In this document: in pieces, positions 9,180 to 19,609 of the stretch
How the letters are laid out: the number at the start of each line of letters is the position of its first letter
Position numbering within the stretch: the stretch's first letter is position 1
Assembly: GCA_029880855.1 (NCBI GenBank)
Contig: JAOUNS010000002.1
Coordinates: 372,001 to 436,000, forward strand
Origin: Gammaproteobacteria bacterium
Lineage (GTDB): Bacteria; Pseudomonadota; Gammaproteobacteria; UBA6429; Thiohalophilaceae
Length of the DNA stretch: 64,000 nucleotides
Direction: 5' to 3'
Program-made: the position numbers and the translations under genes
The notes under the pieces: model-generated
The model's database searches: none
What the model saw: the letters and a program-made list of their open reading frames with translations, nothing else
Told to the model about the DNA's origin: nothing

Positions 9180-9701
9180 ATGAAACGAGACGCAAACAGA
9201 TACTTCAACAGACCCGCCGGCCAGTCAGGTGTTGCACTCATCATCGGACTGGTATTGTTGCTCACCCTGACCATTCTGGGTATCGGCGCACTGAGTACAA
9301 CCAGTCTGGAGCAGCGCATGGCAGGTAACATGGGGGATCTCAATCTGGCGTTTAATGCCGCCGAATCCTCCAGCGAAATCTATGCCAATTATATTATTAA
9401 CAACAGTAATTTCCCGCGCGTTAAAAACATGCCGGAAGGCTGGTGGGACCAACCCGGTTATGGCGCCAGTTGGTGGAATGGCAGCGCAGACACATTTACT
9501 TTTGGCTCCCCCATCCCCGAAGTCAGCAGCCAACCACGCATTATTGTAGAAGATGCGGGTCTTTTTACCCGTGACAGTGATGTGATCGGTCATGCCTATG
9601 GCGCTTCAGGGACAGAAAAACTCAGATTAACGACACGCGGTACCGGATATTCAAATAATGCCCAGGTAATTATTCAACAGGTAATTGCCAAACGTAACTA
9701 A
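9180..9701 (+). CDS. pilX: Type IV pilus assembly protein PilX
   Basis: Minor pilin of the PilX family. The N-terminus has a basic leader (KRDANRYFNRPAGQS) and a hydrophobic helix starting GVALIIGLVLLLTLTILG, then the family motif TTSLEQRMAGN with NLAFNAAESS, which matches the PilX N-terminal domain. The usual Glu5 of pilins is absent, as in other PilX proteins. It is 173 residues long. It lies between pilW and pilY1 and its stop codon is 28 bp before the chosen pilY1 start. Confidence 0.92.
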   Translation: MKRDANRYFNRPAGQSGVALIIGLVLLLTLTILGIGALSTTSLEQRMAGNMGDLNLAFNAAESSSEIYANYIINNSNFPRVKNMPEGWWDQPGYGASWWNGSADTFTFGSPIPEVSSQPRIIVEDAGLFTRDSDVIGHAYGASGTEKLRLTTRGTGYSNNAQVIIQQVIAKRN

Positions 9702-9729
9702 TCATCTCAATGGATATAGAGAAATGTTC

Positions 9730-12700
9730 ATGAAGACAACACTCATAATTATCGGCAAAACCCTGCAGGGTTTGCTGTTCGGTATGTGCCAATTCATTTC
9801 ACGCAAGTGGTTGGCGCTGATTCCCGGGTTGCTTGTTCTCGCATCAGGCATGGCCCACGCCGGTCCCCTGGCACTATCAAATGTTCCGCTGGCAGTCAGT
9901 ACTTCGGTAGAACCCAATGTGATGTTATTACTCGATAACTCGGGCAGTATGAGAAACCTGGTGTGGGATGAGAACTTTGATGATACATCAACGACCTATA
10001 CCAACTGGGGTGCCGGACGCTGGAATATGACGGACAGAAATATTCGCATGGGCTCGATTTCTTCTTCGTGCAGCGGTGGGAAGTGTACCGTTCGCAAAGC
10101 TGATAATGCTTATTTGATCCTTCCTGATCCGCAAAGTTTTGAGCCTACTTTCGGTAACGGTGATACATGGATATCCGGCAGATACCTGAATTACCTGTTC
10201 GATACCCATACGCATAACACAGACATTACCGCCCTCATCCCCGGTGATACCCGGCTGACTGTAATGAAAAATGTCGCAAATACCCTGATAACCAATACCA
10301 GCGGTATTCGTTACGGTTTATCTGTATTTAATGGTAATGACGGTGCCGATGTCAGAAGGCAATGCGGTGCAACTTACAGTTCTATCACCGGCTCGATTAA
10401 CAATTTGAGGGCCTCCACATCCACACCACTTGGCGAAGCGCTCTATGATGTCACCCGTTACTTCCGGGGCTTGTATGGCTCCCTGGCCAGTCCCATTCAG
10501 TATCGCTGTCAGAAAAACTTTACCATTATTGTCACAGACGGTTTACCTACCAACGATAATAACAACTACAATTCCGCAGGCACTGATATTGATATCGTTC
10601 CCACTTGTAACAGACTGGCGGCAATGACGCCGCCTGAAGCAACACCACCCTGTTCATTGCCCGACTGGGATAAAATCACCGCTGACCCGGGCCGTTTTTC
10701 AGATGGTCCCGGTGGCGGTGCAGGCAACGAAGGTTCATTCCTGTTTCTTGATGATATCGCAAAGTTTGCCTATGACGTCGACATGATGAACACGTCGGCC
10801 AAGACCGGTGCAAATGCGCCTGATTATGATTTGGCTGGGGAAAGCTGGGATGGGAATGACTTCAAAATCCAGAATATGGAAACATTTACCGTTGGTTTTT
10901 CCATTAATGCACAGGTACTGCGAGACGCCGCTCATTATGGTGCAGGTCTGAAGGCCGGCGACGCTGAAGATAACAATGATTTGACGAAACACTATTTTAC
11001 CGCCAACAACCAGGCCCAGCTCCTGAACCAGTTACAGACCGCCATTACCAACATTGAAGGCCGCACCAGTTCCGCTGCATCCGTTGCCTCCAATACCGGT
11101 TTCATCAGTAATTCACTGTCAACCTATATTTTCCAGGGCAAATTTGAGAGTAATGACTGGACCGGCAATTTGTTCTCTTACAAGGTCTCAGACGCGGGCG
11201 TTGTTGACACCGCCCCGACTCTGGACGCATCGCTGGTAATGAAGTCCCGCATCGGGACTGACGGCAGCAATCATACAGACAGACACATTTATTCCATGAA
11301 TACCGATACCTCTGCGGGTATAGAATTCAACTGGGCATCTATTTCTCCAAACCAACGCACAACGCTTGGCAGTGAAAATGTACTGAACTATGTTCGCGGC
11401 TATCGTGGCTGTGAGATAAGCAGCGCAGGAAGCTGTTCCGGATCAAAGACCCTGCGGGATCGAAACCTTAAAAGTACCTGGCAATTCGGTTCATTTATTA
11501 ATTCGGCGCCGGTCTTTATCGGTCCCCCGGCATTGCGTTATCCGGATGAGTGGCCGGGCGGCTCCTCGGCACCGGAAAATGCCGCCAATAAACCGTACAG
11601 CGAATTTCAAACTGCAAAATCCGGCCGTAAACCTGTTGTTTATATCGGTTCAAACGACGGGATGCTGCATGCATTTGATGCGGAGACATTAAATGAGTTG
11701 TTTGCGTATGTCCCTGGTTCAGTGTACTCCAATATCGTCTATTACAGCGATCCCAGCTACACTCACCGTTACATGGTTGATGGCACACCGACTGTCATGG
11801 ATGTCTTTTTTGCATCAAAATCTGAGTGGAAAACCGTCCTTGTCGGCGGTCTGAACAAGGGTGGCACCAGCATTTTTGCGCTTGACGTTACCAACCCGTT
11901 TTCTTTTGTGAAAGGTAATGTCCTCTGGGAGTTTACCGACAAGGATCTGGGTTTCACCTACAGTCGTCCCTCCGTGGTAAGAATGAAAAACGGTAAATGG
12001 GTGGCTATATTTGGCAATGGTTACAACAATACAACCAAAACCACCAATCCCAGCACTACCGGCAACGCCGTACTCTACATTGTTGATATCGAGACCGGTG
12101 CATTGATCAAAAAGCTCGATACCCAATCAGGCATAAATGACGACCCAACCGGCACCTCATCACCAAACGGTCTGTCCACGGTTGCCGTGGTTGATCTGAA
12201 TAATGATTATATTGCTGATTTTGCCTATGCGGGCGACCTGTTTGGCAACCTGTGGCGATTCGATATCTCCGATGCTGACCCGAACAACTGGCGCGTCTTC
12301 GGCCGGACTTCCAATCCGGATACCACGCCAATCTTTGTTGCGCGTGGTCCCGGCGGTAATCCCCAACCTATTACCGTACGTCCTGAAGTATCCAGAACCA
12401 CTACCAATGGCGTGATGGTCTATTTTGGTACAGGTCTATACTTGCAACAGCCGGATAAGACCTCAACCAGCGATCAGACATTTTATGCAGTACTGGATGA
12501 TCCCGAAGCGGAAAAACTGTTGACTGTGCCAAGAGGGCTTACCAACCGCGCAGGGATGACTCCTCAAACAATGACAGACACCACGCACAACTCGGAAACC
12601 GTACGCAGCTTTAGCGCAAATGCAACCAGCGACCTGTACAGCAGTTGGTATGTCGATTTGCCGGCACCGGGTGAGCGGGTGGTAGGCGAACCCTTGCTGC

Positions 12701-13065
12701 GCGGACTGCCCTCACATAAACGTGTCATCTTTACCACAATCATTCCGTCTACTGCCGATGCGTGCGGATTTGGCGGTAACAGCTGGATTGTTGAGCTGGA
12801 TGCACGTAATGGTAATAAAACATATAACCCGGTGTTTGACCTGAATTTTGACGGCAAACTGGATAAATTCGATAATGGTGGTTCTTCCAATGGTGACGTA
12901 TACAACGGTTGGTACCACACAGGGATATCCACATCTCCGACAGTCATCTCCGGTACCGACAAGGAATTCAAGTTTATGTCCAACTCCAAGGGTACCCTGC
13001 CGTCCATTACCGAGGCATTGCCTGAAGGTTCACGTGGACGTGTAATGTGGCAACAATTGAAATAA
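9730..13065 (+). CDS. pilY1: Type IV pilus tip adhesin/assembly factor PilY1
   Basis: Large secreted tip protein needed for pilus extension, surface sensing and adhesion. A signal sequence ends near MAHAGPLA, after a long hydrophobic stretch. An N-terminal von Willebrand A-like domain follows, with the MIDAS motif DNSGS at about D69 of the upstream-extended frame and IVTDGLPT further on. The C-terminal half is the PilY1 beta-propeller, with YIGSNDGMLHAFDA and a calcium loop in DLNNDYIADF near residue 822. A second Asp-rich loop, DLNFDGKLDKFD, lies near residue 1037. The ATG at 9730 was chosen because AGAGAA lies 6 bp upstream; ATGs at 9724 and 9685 are also in frame. About 1111 residues, normal for the family. 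No RGD motif was seen. Confidence 0.93.
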   Translation: MKTTLIIIGKTLQGLLFGMCQFISRKWLALIPGLLVLASGMAHAGPLALSNVPLAVSTSVEPNVMLLLDNSGSMRNLVWDENFDDTSTTYTNWGAGRWNMTDRNIRMGSISSSCSGGKCTVRKADNAYLILPDPQSFEPTFGNGDTWISGRYLNYLFDTHTHNTDITALIPGDTRLTVMKNVANTLITNTSGIRYGLSVFNGNDGADVRRQCGATYSSITGSINNLRASTSTPLGEALYDVTRYFRGLYGSLASPIQYRCQKNFTIIVTDGLPTNDNNNYNSAGTDIDIVPTCNRLAAMTPPEATPPCSLPDWDKITADPGRFSDGPGGGAGNEGSFLFLDDIAKFAYDVDMMNTSAKTGANAPDYDLAGESWDGNDFKIQNMETFTVGFSINAQVLRDAAHYGAGLKAGDAEDNNDLTKHYFTANNQAQLLNQLQTAITNIEGRTSSAASVASNTGFISNSLSTYIFQGKFESNDWTGNLFSYKVSDAGVVDTAPTLDASLVMKSRIGTDGSNHTDRHIYSMNTDTSAGIEFNWASISPNQRTTLGSENVLNYVRGYRGCEISSAGSCSGSKTLRDRNLKSTWQFGSFINSAPVFIGPPALRYPDEWPGGSSAPENAANKPYSEFQTAKSGRKPVVYIGSNDGMLHAFDAETLNELFAYVPGSVYSNIVYYSDPSYTHRYMVDGTPTVMDVFFASKSEWKTVLVGGLNKGGTSIFALDVTNPFSFVKGNVLWEFTDKDLGFTYSRPSVVRMKNGKWVAIFGNGYNNTTKTTNPSTTGNAVLYIVDIETGALIKKLDTQSGINDDPTGTSSPNGLSTVAVVDLNNDYIADFAYAGDLFGNLWRFDISDADPNNWRVFGRTSNPDTTPIFVARGPGGNPQPITVRPEVSRTTTNGVMVYFGTGLYLQQPDKTSTSDQTFYAVLDDPEAEKLLTVPRGLTNRAGMTPQTMTDTTHNSETVRSFSANATSDLYSSWYVDLPAPGERVVGEPLLRGLPSHKRVIFTTIIPSTADACGFGGNSWIVELDARNGNKTYNPVFDLNFDGKLDKFDNGGSSNGDVYNGWYHTGISTSPTVISGTDKEFKFMSNSKGTLPSITEALPEGSRGRVMWQQLK

Positions 13066-13079
13066 TGAGGAAATCAACA

Positions 13080-13382
13080 ATGAATTTGTATAGAGTTGCC
13101 GGCGGTATATTCCTGGCGTTTGTCCTTGGCCTGGTATCCATAGGTGCAAATGCCGATGATATCCGCCGAGACAAAATTGTGTCTATTAACAAAAGCGTAA
13201 AGACCCTCACCCTCGAAAATAACACCTACAAGGTGCGCACCGGCGCCAAAGTGCATGATTCTGCAAAAAAACTGGCATCCTTCCATACCCTGGAGCCGGG
13301 CATGACGATTGAGTATAAAACACGTAATAATTCACGAACCAAGAGCTCGGAAATCACTGAAATTTGGGTAATCTATTTTTGA
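13080..13382 (+). CDS. Small exported protein, PilY2-like
   Basis: Protein of about 100 residues with a clear signal peptide (NLYRVAGGIFLAFVLGLVS, cleavage near ANA-DD). It then has a small beta-rich domain with alternating hydrophobic residues (TLTLENNTYKVRTGAKV) and a C-terminal strand EITEIWVIYF. The position directly after pilY1 and the fold pattern match PilY2 of Pseudomonas, which is needed for fimbrial biogenesis; identity there is low, so this rests mainly on synteny. The ATG at 13080 was chosen over 13047 because TGAGGAAA lies just upstream, and the earlier start would overlap pilY1. Its activity is unknown; a periplasmic role beside PilY1 is inferred. Confidence 0.75.
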   Translation: MNLYRVAGGIFLAFVLGLVSIGANADDIRRDKIVSINKSVKTLTLENNTYKVRTGAKVHDSAKKLASFHTLEPGMTIEYKTRNNSRTKSSEITEIWVIYF

Positions 13383-13423
13383 TTGCTACAATATCCGGCA
13401 GACAGTGTTCAGAGGGTTCAATC

Positions 13424-13825
13424 ATGCAGACATCCAAAGGCTTTTCACTCATTGAGTTACTCGTCATACTCGCTATCGCCGGTATAGTCGGTGTAATAGG
13501 CCTGCCGATTTACAAGCGGTATGAGTTTCGAATCACGCATACCGATGCCGTCGCGGGAGTGATGATGGCGCATAACACACTGGAAAAATGCGCTTCTGCA
13601 GCAGGCGGCATCTATGACGGCTGCGATGCCGGTTTTCCGATTCTCTCACCGAAAAACAGTTACAGCATCAGTGTTGTACTGGGCGCGCCGCCCGCAACCA
13701 CGTATACCATTACCGCAACTCGCGCACGTCCCGATCCCGGAGAAACCTGTGGTAACTATACCTTGAACGAACTGGGGCAGAGAGGAATCACATTCGGCAA
13801 CGTTCAGGACTGCTGGATTCAGTAG
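13424..13825 (+). CDS. pilE: Type IV pilin-like minor pilin PilE
   Basis: Minor pilin of the PilE type that closes the fimT-pilV-W-X-Y operon. The ATG at 13424 has AGAGGG 7 bp upstream and gives a six-residue leader, MQTSKG, with cleavage before FSLIELLVILAIAGI (Phe1, Glu5). The C-terminal part contains paired cysteines (KCASAAGGIYDGC, then GETCGNY and DCWIQ), so a terminal disulfide loop is likely. It is 133 residues long, as usual for PilE. It converges with ispH, 10 bp away. Confidence 0.9.
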   Translation: MQTSKGFSLIELLVILAIAGIVGVIGLPIYKRYEFRITHTDAVAGVMMAHNTLEKCASAAGGIYDGCDAGFPILSPKNSYSISVVLGAPPATTYTITATRARPDPGETCGNYTLNELGQRGITFGNVQDCWIQ

Positions 13826-13835
13826 CTCTGCCCGG

Positions 13836-14777
13836 TTACGAAACCCTCTGCAAGGGTTTTGGCAGGGAAAAGGTAATAGATTCATTTGTCCCGCCCATCT
13901 GCTGCACATCACCACAGCCCCATTCCTGCAATCGCTGTAGAACATTCTGCACCAGGACATCCGGTGCCGAAGCGCCGGCGGTTACGCCCACGACTTTATT
14001 CTCGCCCAGCCAGGCTTGTTGAATCTCGGTTTCATTGTCGATCAGATAAGCCGGTTTACCCAGACGTTCCGCCACTTCCTTGAGTCGGTTGGAATTGGAG
14101 CTGTTGATGGATCCAACCACCAGAACCAGATCACACTGCATGGCCAACTCCTTCACCGCATCCTGCCTGTTTTGTGTGGCATAGCAGATATCATTTTTCT
14201 TCGGTCCTTCGATGTGCGGGAACCTTGCGCGCAGAGCATCAATCACAGCGGCGGTGTCATCCATGGAGAGCGTGGTCTGGGTGACATAAGCCAGTTTTTC
14301 ACTGTGTTCAATCGGTAATTTTTCCACATCAGCCACTGTTTCAACCAGATGCATCCGACCTCCACATGAGTCATCAAATTGCCCCATGGTGCCTTCGACT
14401 TCCGGATGACCGGCATGGCCAATCAGAATGCATTCATAACCGGCCTTGCTGAATCGCGCAACCTCCAGATGAACCTTGGTCACTAACGGACACGTGGCAT
14501 CAAACACCTTCAGCCCCCGGCGCTTAGCCTCTTCCTGCACGGCCAGTGAAACACCATGCGCACTGAAAATCACATAGGCATCATCCGGCACATCCGACAA
14601 TTCATCGACAAAGACAGCGCCCTTGTCTCGCAGTCCATCTACAACAAACCGGTTATGCACCACCTCATGCCGGACATAGACAGGAGCGCCAAACAGTTCC
14701 AGCGCCCGTTCCACAATTTCAATTGCGCGGTCTACGCCGGCACAAAAACCACGCGGATTGGCGAGCAAGACAGACAT
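13836..14777 (-). CDS. ispH: 4-hydroxy-3-methylbut-2-enyl diphosphate reductase
   Basis: Last enzyme of the MEP isoprenoid pathway. It reduces HMBPP to IPP and DMAPP with a 4Fe-4S cluster. The start [19 protein letters not shown] carries the first cluster cysteine (C12). The second lies in [12 protein letters not shown] and the third in [10 protein letters not shown], so all three are present. [10 protein letters not shown] and [14 protein letters not shown] supply substrate-binding His and Glu residues. The length of 313 residues is standard. AGGGGA lies upstream and the start is 1 bp after the fkpB stop, so the order lspA-fkpB-ispH matches the conserved E. coli cluster. Confidence 0.97.
   Translation of the reverse strand: MSVLLANPRGFCAGVDRAIEIVERALELFGAPVYVRHEVVHNRFVVDGLRDKGAVFVDELSDVPDDAYVIFSAHGVSLAVQEEAKRRGLKVFDATCPLVTKVHLEVARFSKAGYECILIGHAGHPEVEGTMGQFDDSCGGRMHLVETVADVEKLPIEHSEKLAYVTQTTLSMDDTAAVIDALRARFPHIEGPKKNDICYATQNRQDAVKELAMQCDLVLVVGSINSSNSNRLKEVAERLGKPAYLIDNETEIQQAWLGENKVVGVTAGASAPDVLVQNVLQRLQEWGCGDVQQMGGTNESITFSLPKPLQRVS
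13841..13860 (+). terminator. Likely terminator of the minor pilin operon
   Basis: AAACCCT (13841-13847) and AGGGTTT (13853-13859) form a 7-bp hairpin with a 5-nt loop ending in T residues, 15 bp after the pilE stop. It lies inside the last codons of the convergent ispH. The short T tract lowers certainty. Confidence 0.5.
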
Positions 14778-14778
14778 G

Positions 14779-15243
14779 TTATTTTTTCCCCTTCCCGGCT
14801 GGTTTTACTGCCAGTATTTCTACATCGAAGGTCACTTCAAAACCGGCCAAAGGATGATTGAAGTCGACAATGACCGAATCATTGGTTACTTCCTTGATGG
14901 TACCGGGTACTTCCTGTCCGTTGGGCGTCGTAAAGGCTACAACTGTTCCCGGCTCAACCGGAATATCATCGGAAAATTCACTACGCGGCATGGTGTGAAC
15001 ATTATCATCATCGGGAAAACCAAAGGCATCACGCGGATCGATGGAGAGGCATTCCTTGTCGCCGGCTTTCAAGCCATAGAGCATCAACTCCAGCCCATCG
15101 ATCAGCGTACCATCGCCCATGGTGAATACCAGCGGATCACCATCCTGGATCGCATCAGCAATTGTCCCGTCAGGCAAACTGAGTTTGAAGTACATTGAGA
15201 CTTCACATCCGGGACCAATCGTTAACTGTTCTATATCACCCAT
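14779..15243 (-). CDS. fkpB: FKBP-type peptidyl-prolyl isomerase FkpB (SlpA)
   Basis: Ribosome-associated or cytosolic prolyl isomerase of the SlyD/SlpA type. The FKBP half contains [30 protein letters not shown] and the terminal [16 protein letters not shown]. The insert-in-flap chaperone domain lies at about residues 65-120. There is no signal peptide. The ATG at 15243 is preceded by GGAGAT at a good distance; an in-frame start at 15261 is less likely and would overlap lspA. About 154 residues. It lies between lspA and ispH, as in E. coli. Confidence 0.93.
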   Translation of the reverse strand: MGDIEQLTIGPGCEVSMYFKLSLPDGTIADAIQDGDPLVFTMGDGTLIDGLELMLYGLKAGDKECLSIDPRDAFGFPDDDNVHTMPRSEFSDDIPVEPGTVVAFTTPNGQEVPGTIKEVTNDSVIVDFNHPLAGFEVTFDVEILAVKPAGKGKK

Positions 15244-15257
15244 GGAATATCTCCGCG

Positions 15258-15734
15258 TCAATCTGTCTGATTTTCATTCGCGTGCCGTGGCCATATGCTG
15301 TCATATATAACGAGCATCGCGCCGATAGTGATCGCCGAATCAGCGATATTGAAGGCCCAAAAATGCCATCCGGCATAGTGCAGGTCGATGAAATCAACCA
15401 CTTCACCCAGCCATAAACGATCTATCAGGTTACCCACTGCTCCACCGATAATCAGCGCCAGGGCGACAGCAATCCGTTTTTCCTGTGCCGTCAATCGGCT
15501 CAACCAGTAAATCAGGTATCCGCTGACACCAATGGATACAATGGATAATAACCAGCGTTGCCAGCCGCTCCCGTCATTCAATATCCCCATAGCCGCCCCC
15601 GGATTGTGGACCAATACCAGATTAAACATGGAGGTAATTTCCAGTGTCCTGCCCGGTAAATAAGTACTTGCCAAGTGCTTGGTATACTGATCAACTACAA
15701 CAATAACCGCCGATATCCAGAGCAATTTCCACAT
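15258..15734 (-). CDS. lspA: Lipoprotein signal peptidase
   Basis: Aspartyl membrane protease that cleaves signal peptides of diacylated prolipoproteins. Four transmembrane helices are visible. The catalytic aspartates sit in GGAVGNLIDRLW and FNIADSAITIG; VVDQYTKH and NPGAAMGIL are further family motifs. The frame is open to 15818, but GGGGA upstream favours the ATG at 15734 (8-bp spacing) over that at 15740. About 158 residues. The start lies 26 bp after the ileS stop, so it is in the same operon. Confidence 0.95.
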   Translation of the reverse strand: MWKLLWISAVIVVVDQYTKHLASTYLPGRTLEITSMFNLVLVHNPGAAMGILNDGSGWQRWLLSIVSIGVSGYLIYWLSRLTAQEKRIAVALALIIGGAVGNLIDRLWLGEVVDFIDLHYAGWHFWAFNIADSAITIGAMLVIYDSIWPRHANENQTD

Positions 15735-15760
15735 TCTCATCTTCCCCAAATTCAAACTGC

Positions 15761-18610
15761 TCAGGCAAAACGGCGTTGTTCGCCGCTCCCGACCACATTC
15801 TCCACGCAGCGTCCACATAACTCGGGATGCTCACTGTTAACACCAATATCTTCCCGATGATGCCAGCAACGCACACACTTGGTATGGGCAGAGGGCGAGA
15901 CGGCAACCCACATCTCATCACCATTACGCAGGGTATAGTGTTGTGCCTCGGCAGGCGGAGCATCACTCACCGGTTGAATGGTTGCCGTAGAGGTAATCAG
16001 CACAAAGCGCAACTCATCCCCCAGTTTCGCCAGGAGGTCATGAATTTCCCGCCCGCAATAGAGCGTGACATCCGCCGCCAGCCCGGAACCGATCCCACCG
16101 GCAACGCGCAACTGTTCCAGTTCCTTGTTAATTGCATCACGCGCCTCGATGATTCTGGCCCAATCCTGCATAGCCAGTTCTCCATCCAGCGAAACGACCG
16201 GCAATTGATACCAGCCGTTCAAAAAGACGGATTCATTACGTTGTCCGGGGATAAAGTTCCAGGTTTCTTCTGCGGTAAAGCTGAGGATGGGCGCCAGCCA
16301 GCGCACTATGGCTTCAATAATGTGATACATGGCGGTTTGGGTTGAACGCCGCGCATGGCTGTCTTTTTGCGTGGTGTATTGCCGATCCTTGGTGATGTCC
16401 AGATAGAAACTGCCCATGTCCACGGCACAGAAGTTATGCACCTTTTGATAGATATGGTGAAACTCGTATTTTTCATAATCCTGCAACATGCTGTCCTGCA
16501 ACTGGGCCGTCCTGGCCACCGCCCACTTGTCCAGACTCAACAGTTTGTCGGCCGGCAGCGCATGCTGCGCCGGATCAAAATCATACAGATTGGAAAGCAG
16601 ATAACGGATCGTATTGCGAATTCGGCGATAGGCGTCAGCAGTACGCTTGAGAATCTGATCGGAACCGCTCATTTCAGTCCGGTAATCTGTCGCCGCCACC
16701 CACAGGCGCAGGATATCCGCACCCAGCGTATTGGCCACCTTTTGCGGTTCCACCCCATTGCCTTTGGACTTGGACATCTTGTGGCCCTTCTCATCCACCG
16801 TAAAGCCATGGGTCAAGGCGGCCTTGTAAGGTGCAGTACCATACATGGCGATAGAGGTTAACAAGGATGACTGGAACCAGCCGCGATGTTGATCCGATCC
16901 TTCCAGATAGAGATCAGCAACCGGATTGGCCTCGATACCTTCGCGCTGTTTGAGGACCGCATAATGGGTCACACCGGAATCAAACCAGACATCCAGTGTA
17001 TCGGTGACCTTCACATAGTCTTTGGCCTCTGCCCCCAGCAGTTCTTCCGGTTCCAGATCAAACCAGGCATCGATACCCTTCTCTTCGACACGCTTTGCAA
17101 CCGTCTCGATCAATTCATTGGTGCGGGGATGGGGTTCATTTGTTTGCTTGTGCACAAACAGGGCAATCGGTACACCCCAGGTACGCTGGCGGGAGATACA
17201 CCAGTCCGGCCGGTTTTCCACCATCCCGATAATGCGCGCTTCACCCCAGGATGGCACCCATTGTGTTTGTTTAATCTGTTCCAGTGCGGTCTTGCGCAAC
17301 CCCTGCTGGTTCATGCTGATAAACCATTGCGGTGTGGCGCGGAAAATGATCGGTGACTTGTGTCGCCAGCAATGGGGATAGCTGTGGCGCAGTGCAGCCT
17401 GATGGACCAGGGCGTTTTTGGTCTTCAGGATATCCAGCACGGCATCATTTGCCTTAAAGACATGCTGCCCTTCCAGTAATGGTGTCCCCGGTACAAACTT
17501 GCCTGAACCATCCACCGGGTTATCCACCTTCAGGTTATAGCGGGAACCCACCACGTAGTCGTCCTGACCGTGGCCGGGGGCGGTATGTACAGCGCCGGTG
17601 CCTGCTTCCGTCGTGACATGATCACCCAGGATGATCGGCACTTCCCGTTCATAGAAAGGGTGCGCCAGCTTCAGTCCCTCCAGGGCCTGTCCTTTTACGT
17701 TGGCGATGACGTGGTAGTGTTCCTGCCCATAACGTGCCATCACATCTTCCAGCAGGGCATGAGCAATCACCAGCCGTTCCGGCACATGTTCACCGATACC
17801 ATCGGTTTGCACCACGACATAGTCCAGTTCCGGATTCAGCGCCACGGCCTGATTGGCGGGCAAGGTCCAGGGTGTCGTGGTCCAGATCACCACTGACAAG
17901 GGTCCCTTGCCTGACTTGCCGGGCACATGCTGACATTGCGCCATAAAAGCCGCTTCATCCAGCACCTCAAACCGGACATCAATGGCCGGTGAGGTCTTGT
18001 CTTCATATTCCACTTCCGCTTCCGCCAGTGCAGAACCGCAATCGATACACCAGTGCACCGGTTTGGCGCCTTTGTGCAAATGGCCCTTGTCGATGATGCG
18101 ACCCAGGGCGCGGATGATATCCGCTTCGAACTTGAAATCCATAGTGAGATAGGGATGGTCCCAGTCACCAATCACGCCGAGTCGCTTAAAGTCCTTGCGC
18201 TGACCTTCCACCTGACGCATGGCATATTCGCGGCAGGCCTTGCGAAACTCGGCGGGCGAAATTTTTACGCCGGCCTTGCCTTTTTTCTTTTCCACCTGCA
18301 ATTCGATCGGCAGGCCGTGGCAGTCCCAACCGGGGATGTAGGGTGCGTCAAATCCACTCAATACTTTTGATTTAACAATGATGTCCTTGAGGATCTTGTT
18401 CACCGCATGACCGAGGTGGATGTCACCATTGGCATACGGCGGACCGTCATGTAACACAAACAGGGGTTTGCCGGCGCCGGCCTGCCGCAGCTTGCCGTAC
18501 AGGTCCATGTCATCCCAGCGTTTGAGGAATTCGGGTTCACGCTGCGCCAGATTGCCGCGCATGGCGAATTCGGTTTCGGGAAGGTTCAGGGTATGTTTAT
18601 AATCTGCCAC
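15761..18610 (-). CDS. ileS: Isoleucyl-tRNA synthetase
   Basis: Class I aminoacyl-tRNA synthetase that charges tRNA-Ile and edits valine. The HIGH-type motif is HLGH at residues 65-68, after [18 protein letters not shown] lies near residue 611. The editing domain is present ([15 protein letters not shown]). A C-terminal zinc site of two Cys pairs (CVRCWHHRE and CGRC) closes the 949-residue protein, as in the bacterial type mupirocin inhibits; that inhibition is general family knowledge. The start is GTG at 18610, giving [12 protein letters not shown]. It lies 12 bp after ribF and precedes lspA. Confidence 0.98.
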   Translation of the reverse strand: MADYKHTLNLPETEFAMRGNLAQREPEFLKRWDDMDLYGKLRQAGAGKPLFVLHDGPPYANGDIHLGHAVNKILKDIIVKSKVLSGFDAPYIPGWDCHGLPIELQVEKKKGKAGVKISPAEFRKACREYAMRQVEGQRKDFKRLGVIGDWDHPYLTMDFKFEADIIRALGRIIDKGHLHKGAKPVHWCIDCGSALAEAEVEYEDKTSPAIDVRFEVLDEAAFMAQCQHVPGKSGKGPLSVVIWTTTPWTLPANQAVALNPELDYVVVQTDGIGEHVPERLVIAHALLEDVMARYGQEHYHVIANVKGQALEGLKLAHPFYEREVPIILGDHVTTEAGTGAVHTAPGHGQDDYVVGSRYNLKVDNPVDGSGKFVPGTPLLEGQHVFKANDAVLDILKTKNALVHQAALRHSYPHCWRHKSPIIFRATPQWFISMNQQGLRKTALEQIKQTQWVPSWGEARIIGMVENRPDWCISRQRTWGVPIALFVHKQTNEPHPRTNELIETVAKRVEEKGIDAWFDLEPEELLGAEAKDYVKVTDTLDVWFDSGVTHYAVLKQREGIEANPVADLYLEGSDQHRGWFQSSLLTSIAMYGTAPYKAALTHGFTVDEKGHKMSKSKGNGVEPQKVANTLGADILRLWVAATDYRTEMSGSDQILKRTADAYRRIRNTIRYLLSNLYDFDPAQHALPADKLLSLDKWAVARTAQLQDSMLQDYEKYEFHHIYQKVHNFCAVDMGSFYLDITKDRQYTTQKDSHARRSTQTAMYHIIEAIVRWLAPILSFTAEETWNFIPGQRNESVFLNGWYQLPVVSLDGELAMQDWARIIEARDAINKELEQLRVAGGIGSGLAADVTLYCGREIHDLLAKLGDELRFVLITSTATIQPVSDAPPAEAQHYTLRNGDEMWVAVSPSAHTKCVRCWHHREDIGVNSEHPELCGRCVENVVGSGEQRRFA

Positions 18611-18622
18611 AGTAATTTCAAC

Positions 18623-19561
18623 TCAACGACTTGTTATCTTTACAAAATAATCTTGCGCCCGTTGCACATCCTCGGCGATTTTCGCCTTTAGTGCCTCAAG
18701 CGACTCAAATTTCTCTTCATCACGCAGCTTATGCAAGAAACTCACTTGAATATGCTCGCCGTAAATATCCCGGTTAAAGTCAAACAGGAAAACTTCCAGT
18801 AACACCCGCTTGCCATCCACCGTTGGTCGTGTACCCAGGCTGGCCACACCCGGCAGCGGTTCACCCGCCAGACCATAAACCTCGACCACAAAAATCCCCT
18901 GTAAGGGCGAGGCACGCCGGTGCAGATAGATATTGGCCGTGGGATAACCCAACTGCCGACCGAGTTTCTCACCATGCACCACCCGGCCACTCATCCGATA
19001 GTCACGACCCAGCAAACGTTCGGCCTCTTGCAGCCGACCCGATTCCATCGCCTGACGGATGCGGGTACTGCTGACACGTTCACCGTCCACCGCAAAAGTG
19101 TGCATGTTCACCACGGCGAAATTATACTGCCTGCCGGCCGCCGCCAGTTGCTGAAAGTCACCGGTACGTCCTTTGCCAAAGCGAAAATCATCGCCTACCA
19201 CCAGGTAGCGTATCCCCAGCCCCTCCACCAGAATCCGGCGAATAAAGTCCTCAGCGGATAAACCGGCCAGCTCACGATTAAACCCCAGACACAAGACCCG
19301 ATCCACTGCAAATCGACGCAGGGCCTCGACTTTTTCCCGAAACCGGGTCAATCGGGCCGGCACCTTGTCCGGTGAGAAATATTCCATGGGCTGCGGTTCA
19401 AAGGTAATGACCACCGCCGGACAATTCAAACGCGCCGCCTCATCCGCCAACTGACCAATCACGGCCTGATGCCCAAGGTGCACACCGTCAAAATTGCCAA
19501 TCGTCGCCACACAGCCATGGTGTTGTGGACGCAGGTTATGCAGGCCGCGTATCAGCTCCAT
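18623..19561 (-). CDS. ribF: Bifunctional riboflavin kinase/FAD synthetase
   Basis: Makes FMN from riboflavin and FAD from FMN. The N-terminal adenylyltransferase domain contains ATIGNFDGVHLGHQ, with its HxGH-type motif, and ERVSSTRIRQAMESG. The C-terminal kinase domain begins near GRVVHGEKLGRQLGYPTANI and contains the PTAN motif. The length of 312 residues is normal. No FMN riboswitch was seen in the 48 bp between it and murJ. It is co-oriented with murJ upstream and ileS downstream. Confidence 0.97.
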   Translation of the reverse strand: MELIRGLHNLRPQHHGCVATIGNFDGVHLGHQAVIGQLADEAARLNCPAVVITFEPQPMEYFSPDKVPARLTRFREKVEALRRFAVDRVLCLGFNRELAGLSAEDFIRRILVEGLGIRYLVVGDDFRFGKGRTGDFQQLAAAGRQYNFAVVNMHTFAVDGERVSSTRIRQAMESGRLQEAERLLGRDYRMSGRVVHGEKLGRQLGYPTANIYLHRRASPLQGIFVVEVYGLAGEPLPGVASLGTRPTVDGKRVLLEVFLFDFNRDIYGEHIQVSFLHKLRDEEKFESLEALKAKIAEDVQRAQDYFVKITSR

Positions 19562-19609
19562 CAGCTCTTCTCATGAAAAACGGGGAGTATAACAAGAATC
19601 AGGCCGGGC

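Noticed and set aside
19562-19609. FMN riboswitch upstream of ribF
   Set aside because: The spacer to murJ is only 48 bp, too short for the RFN element.
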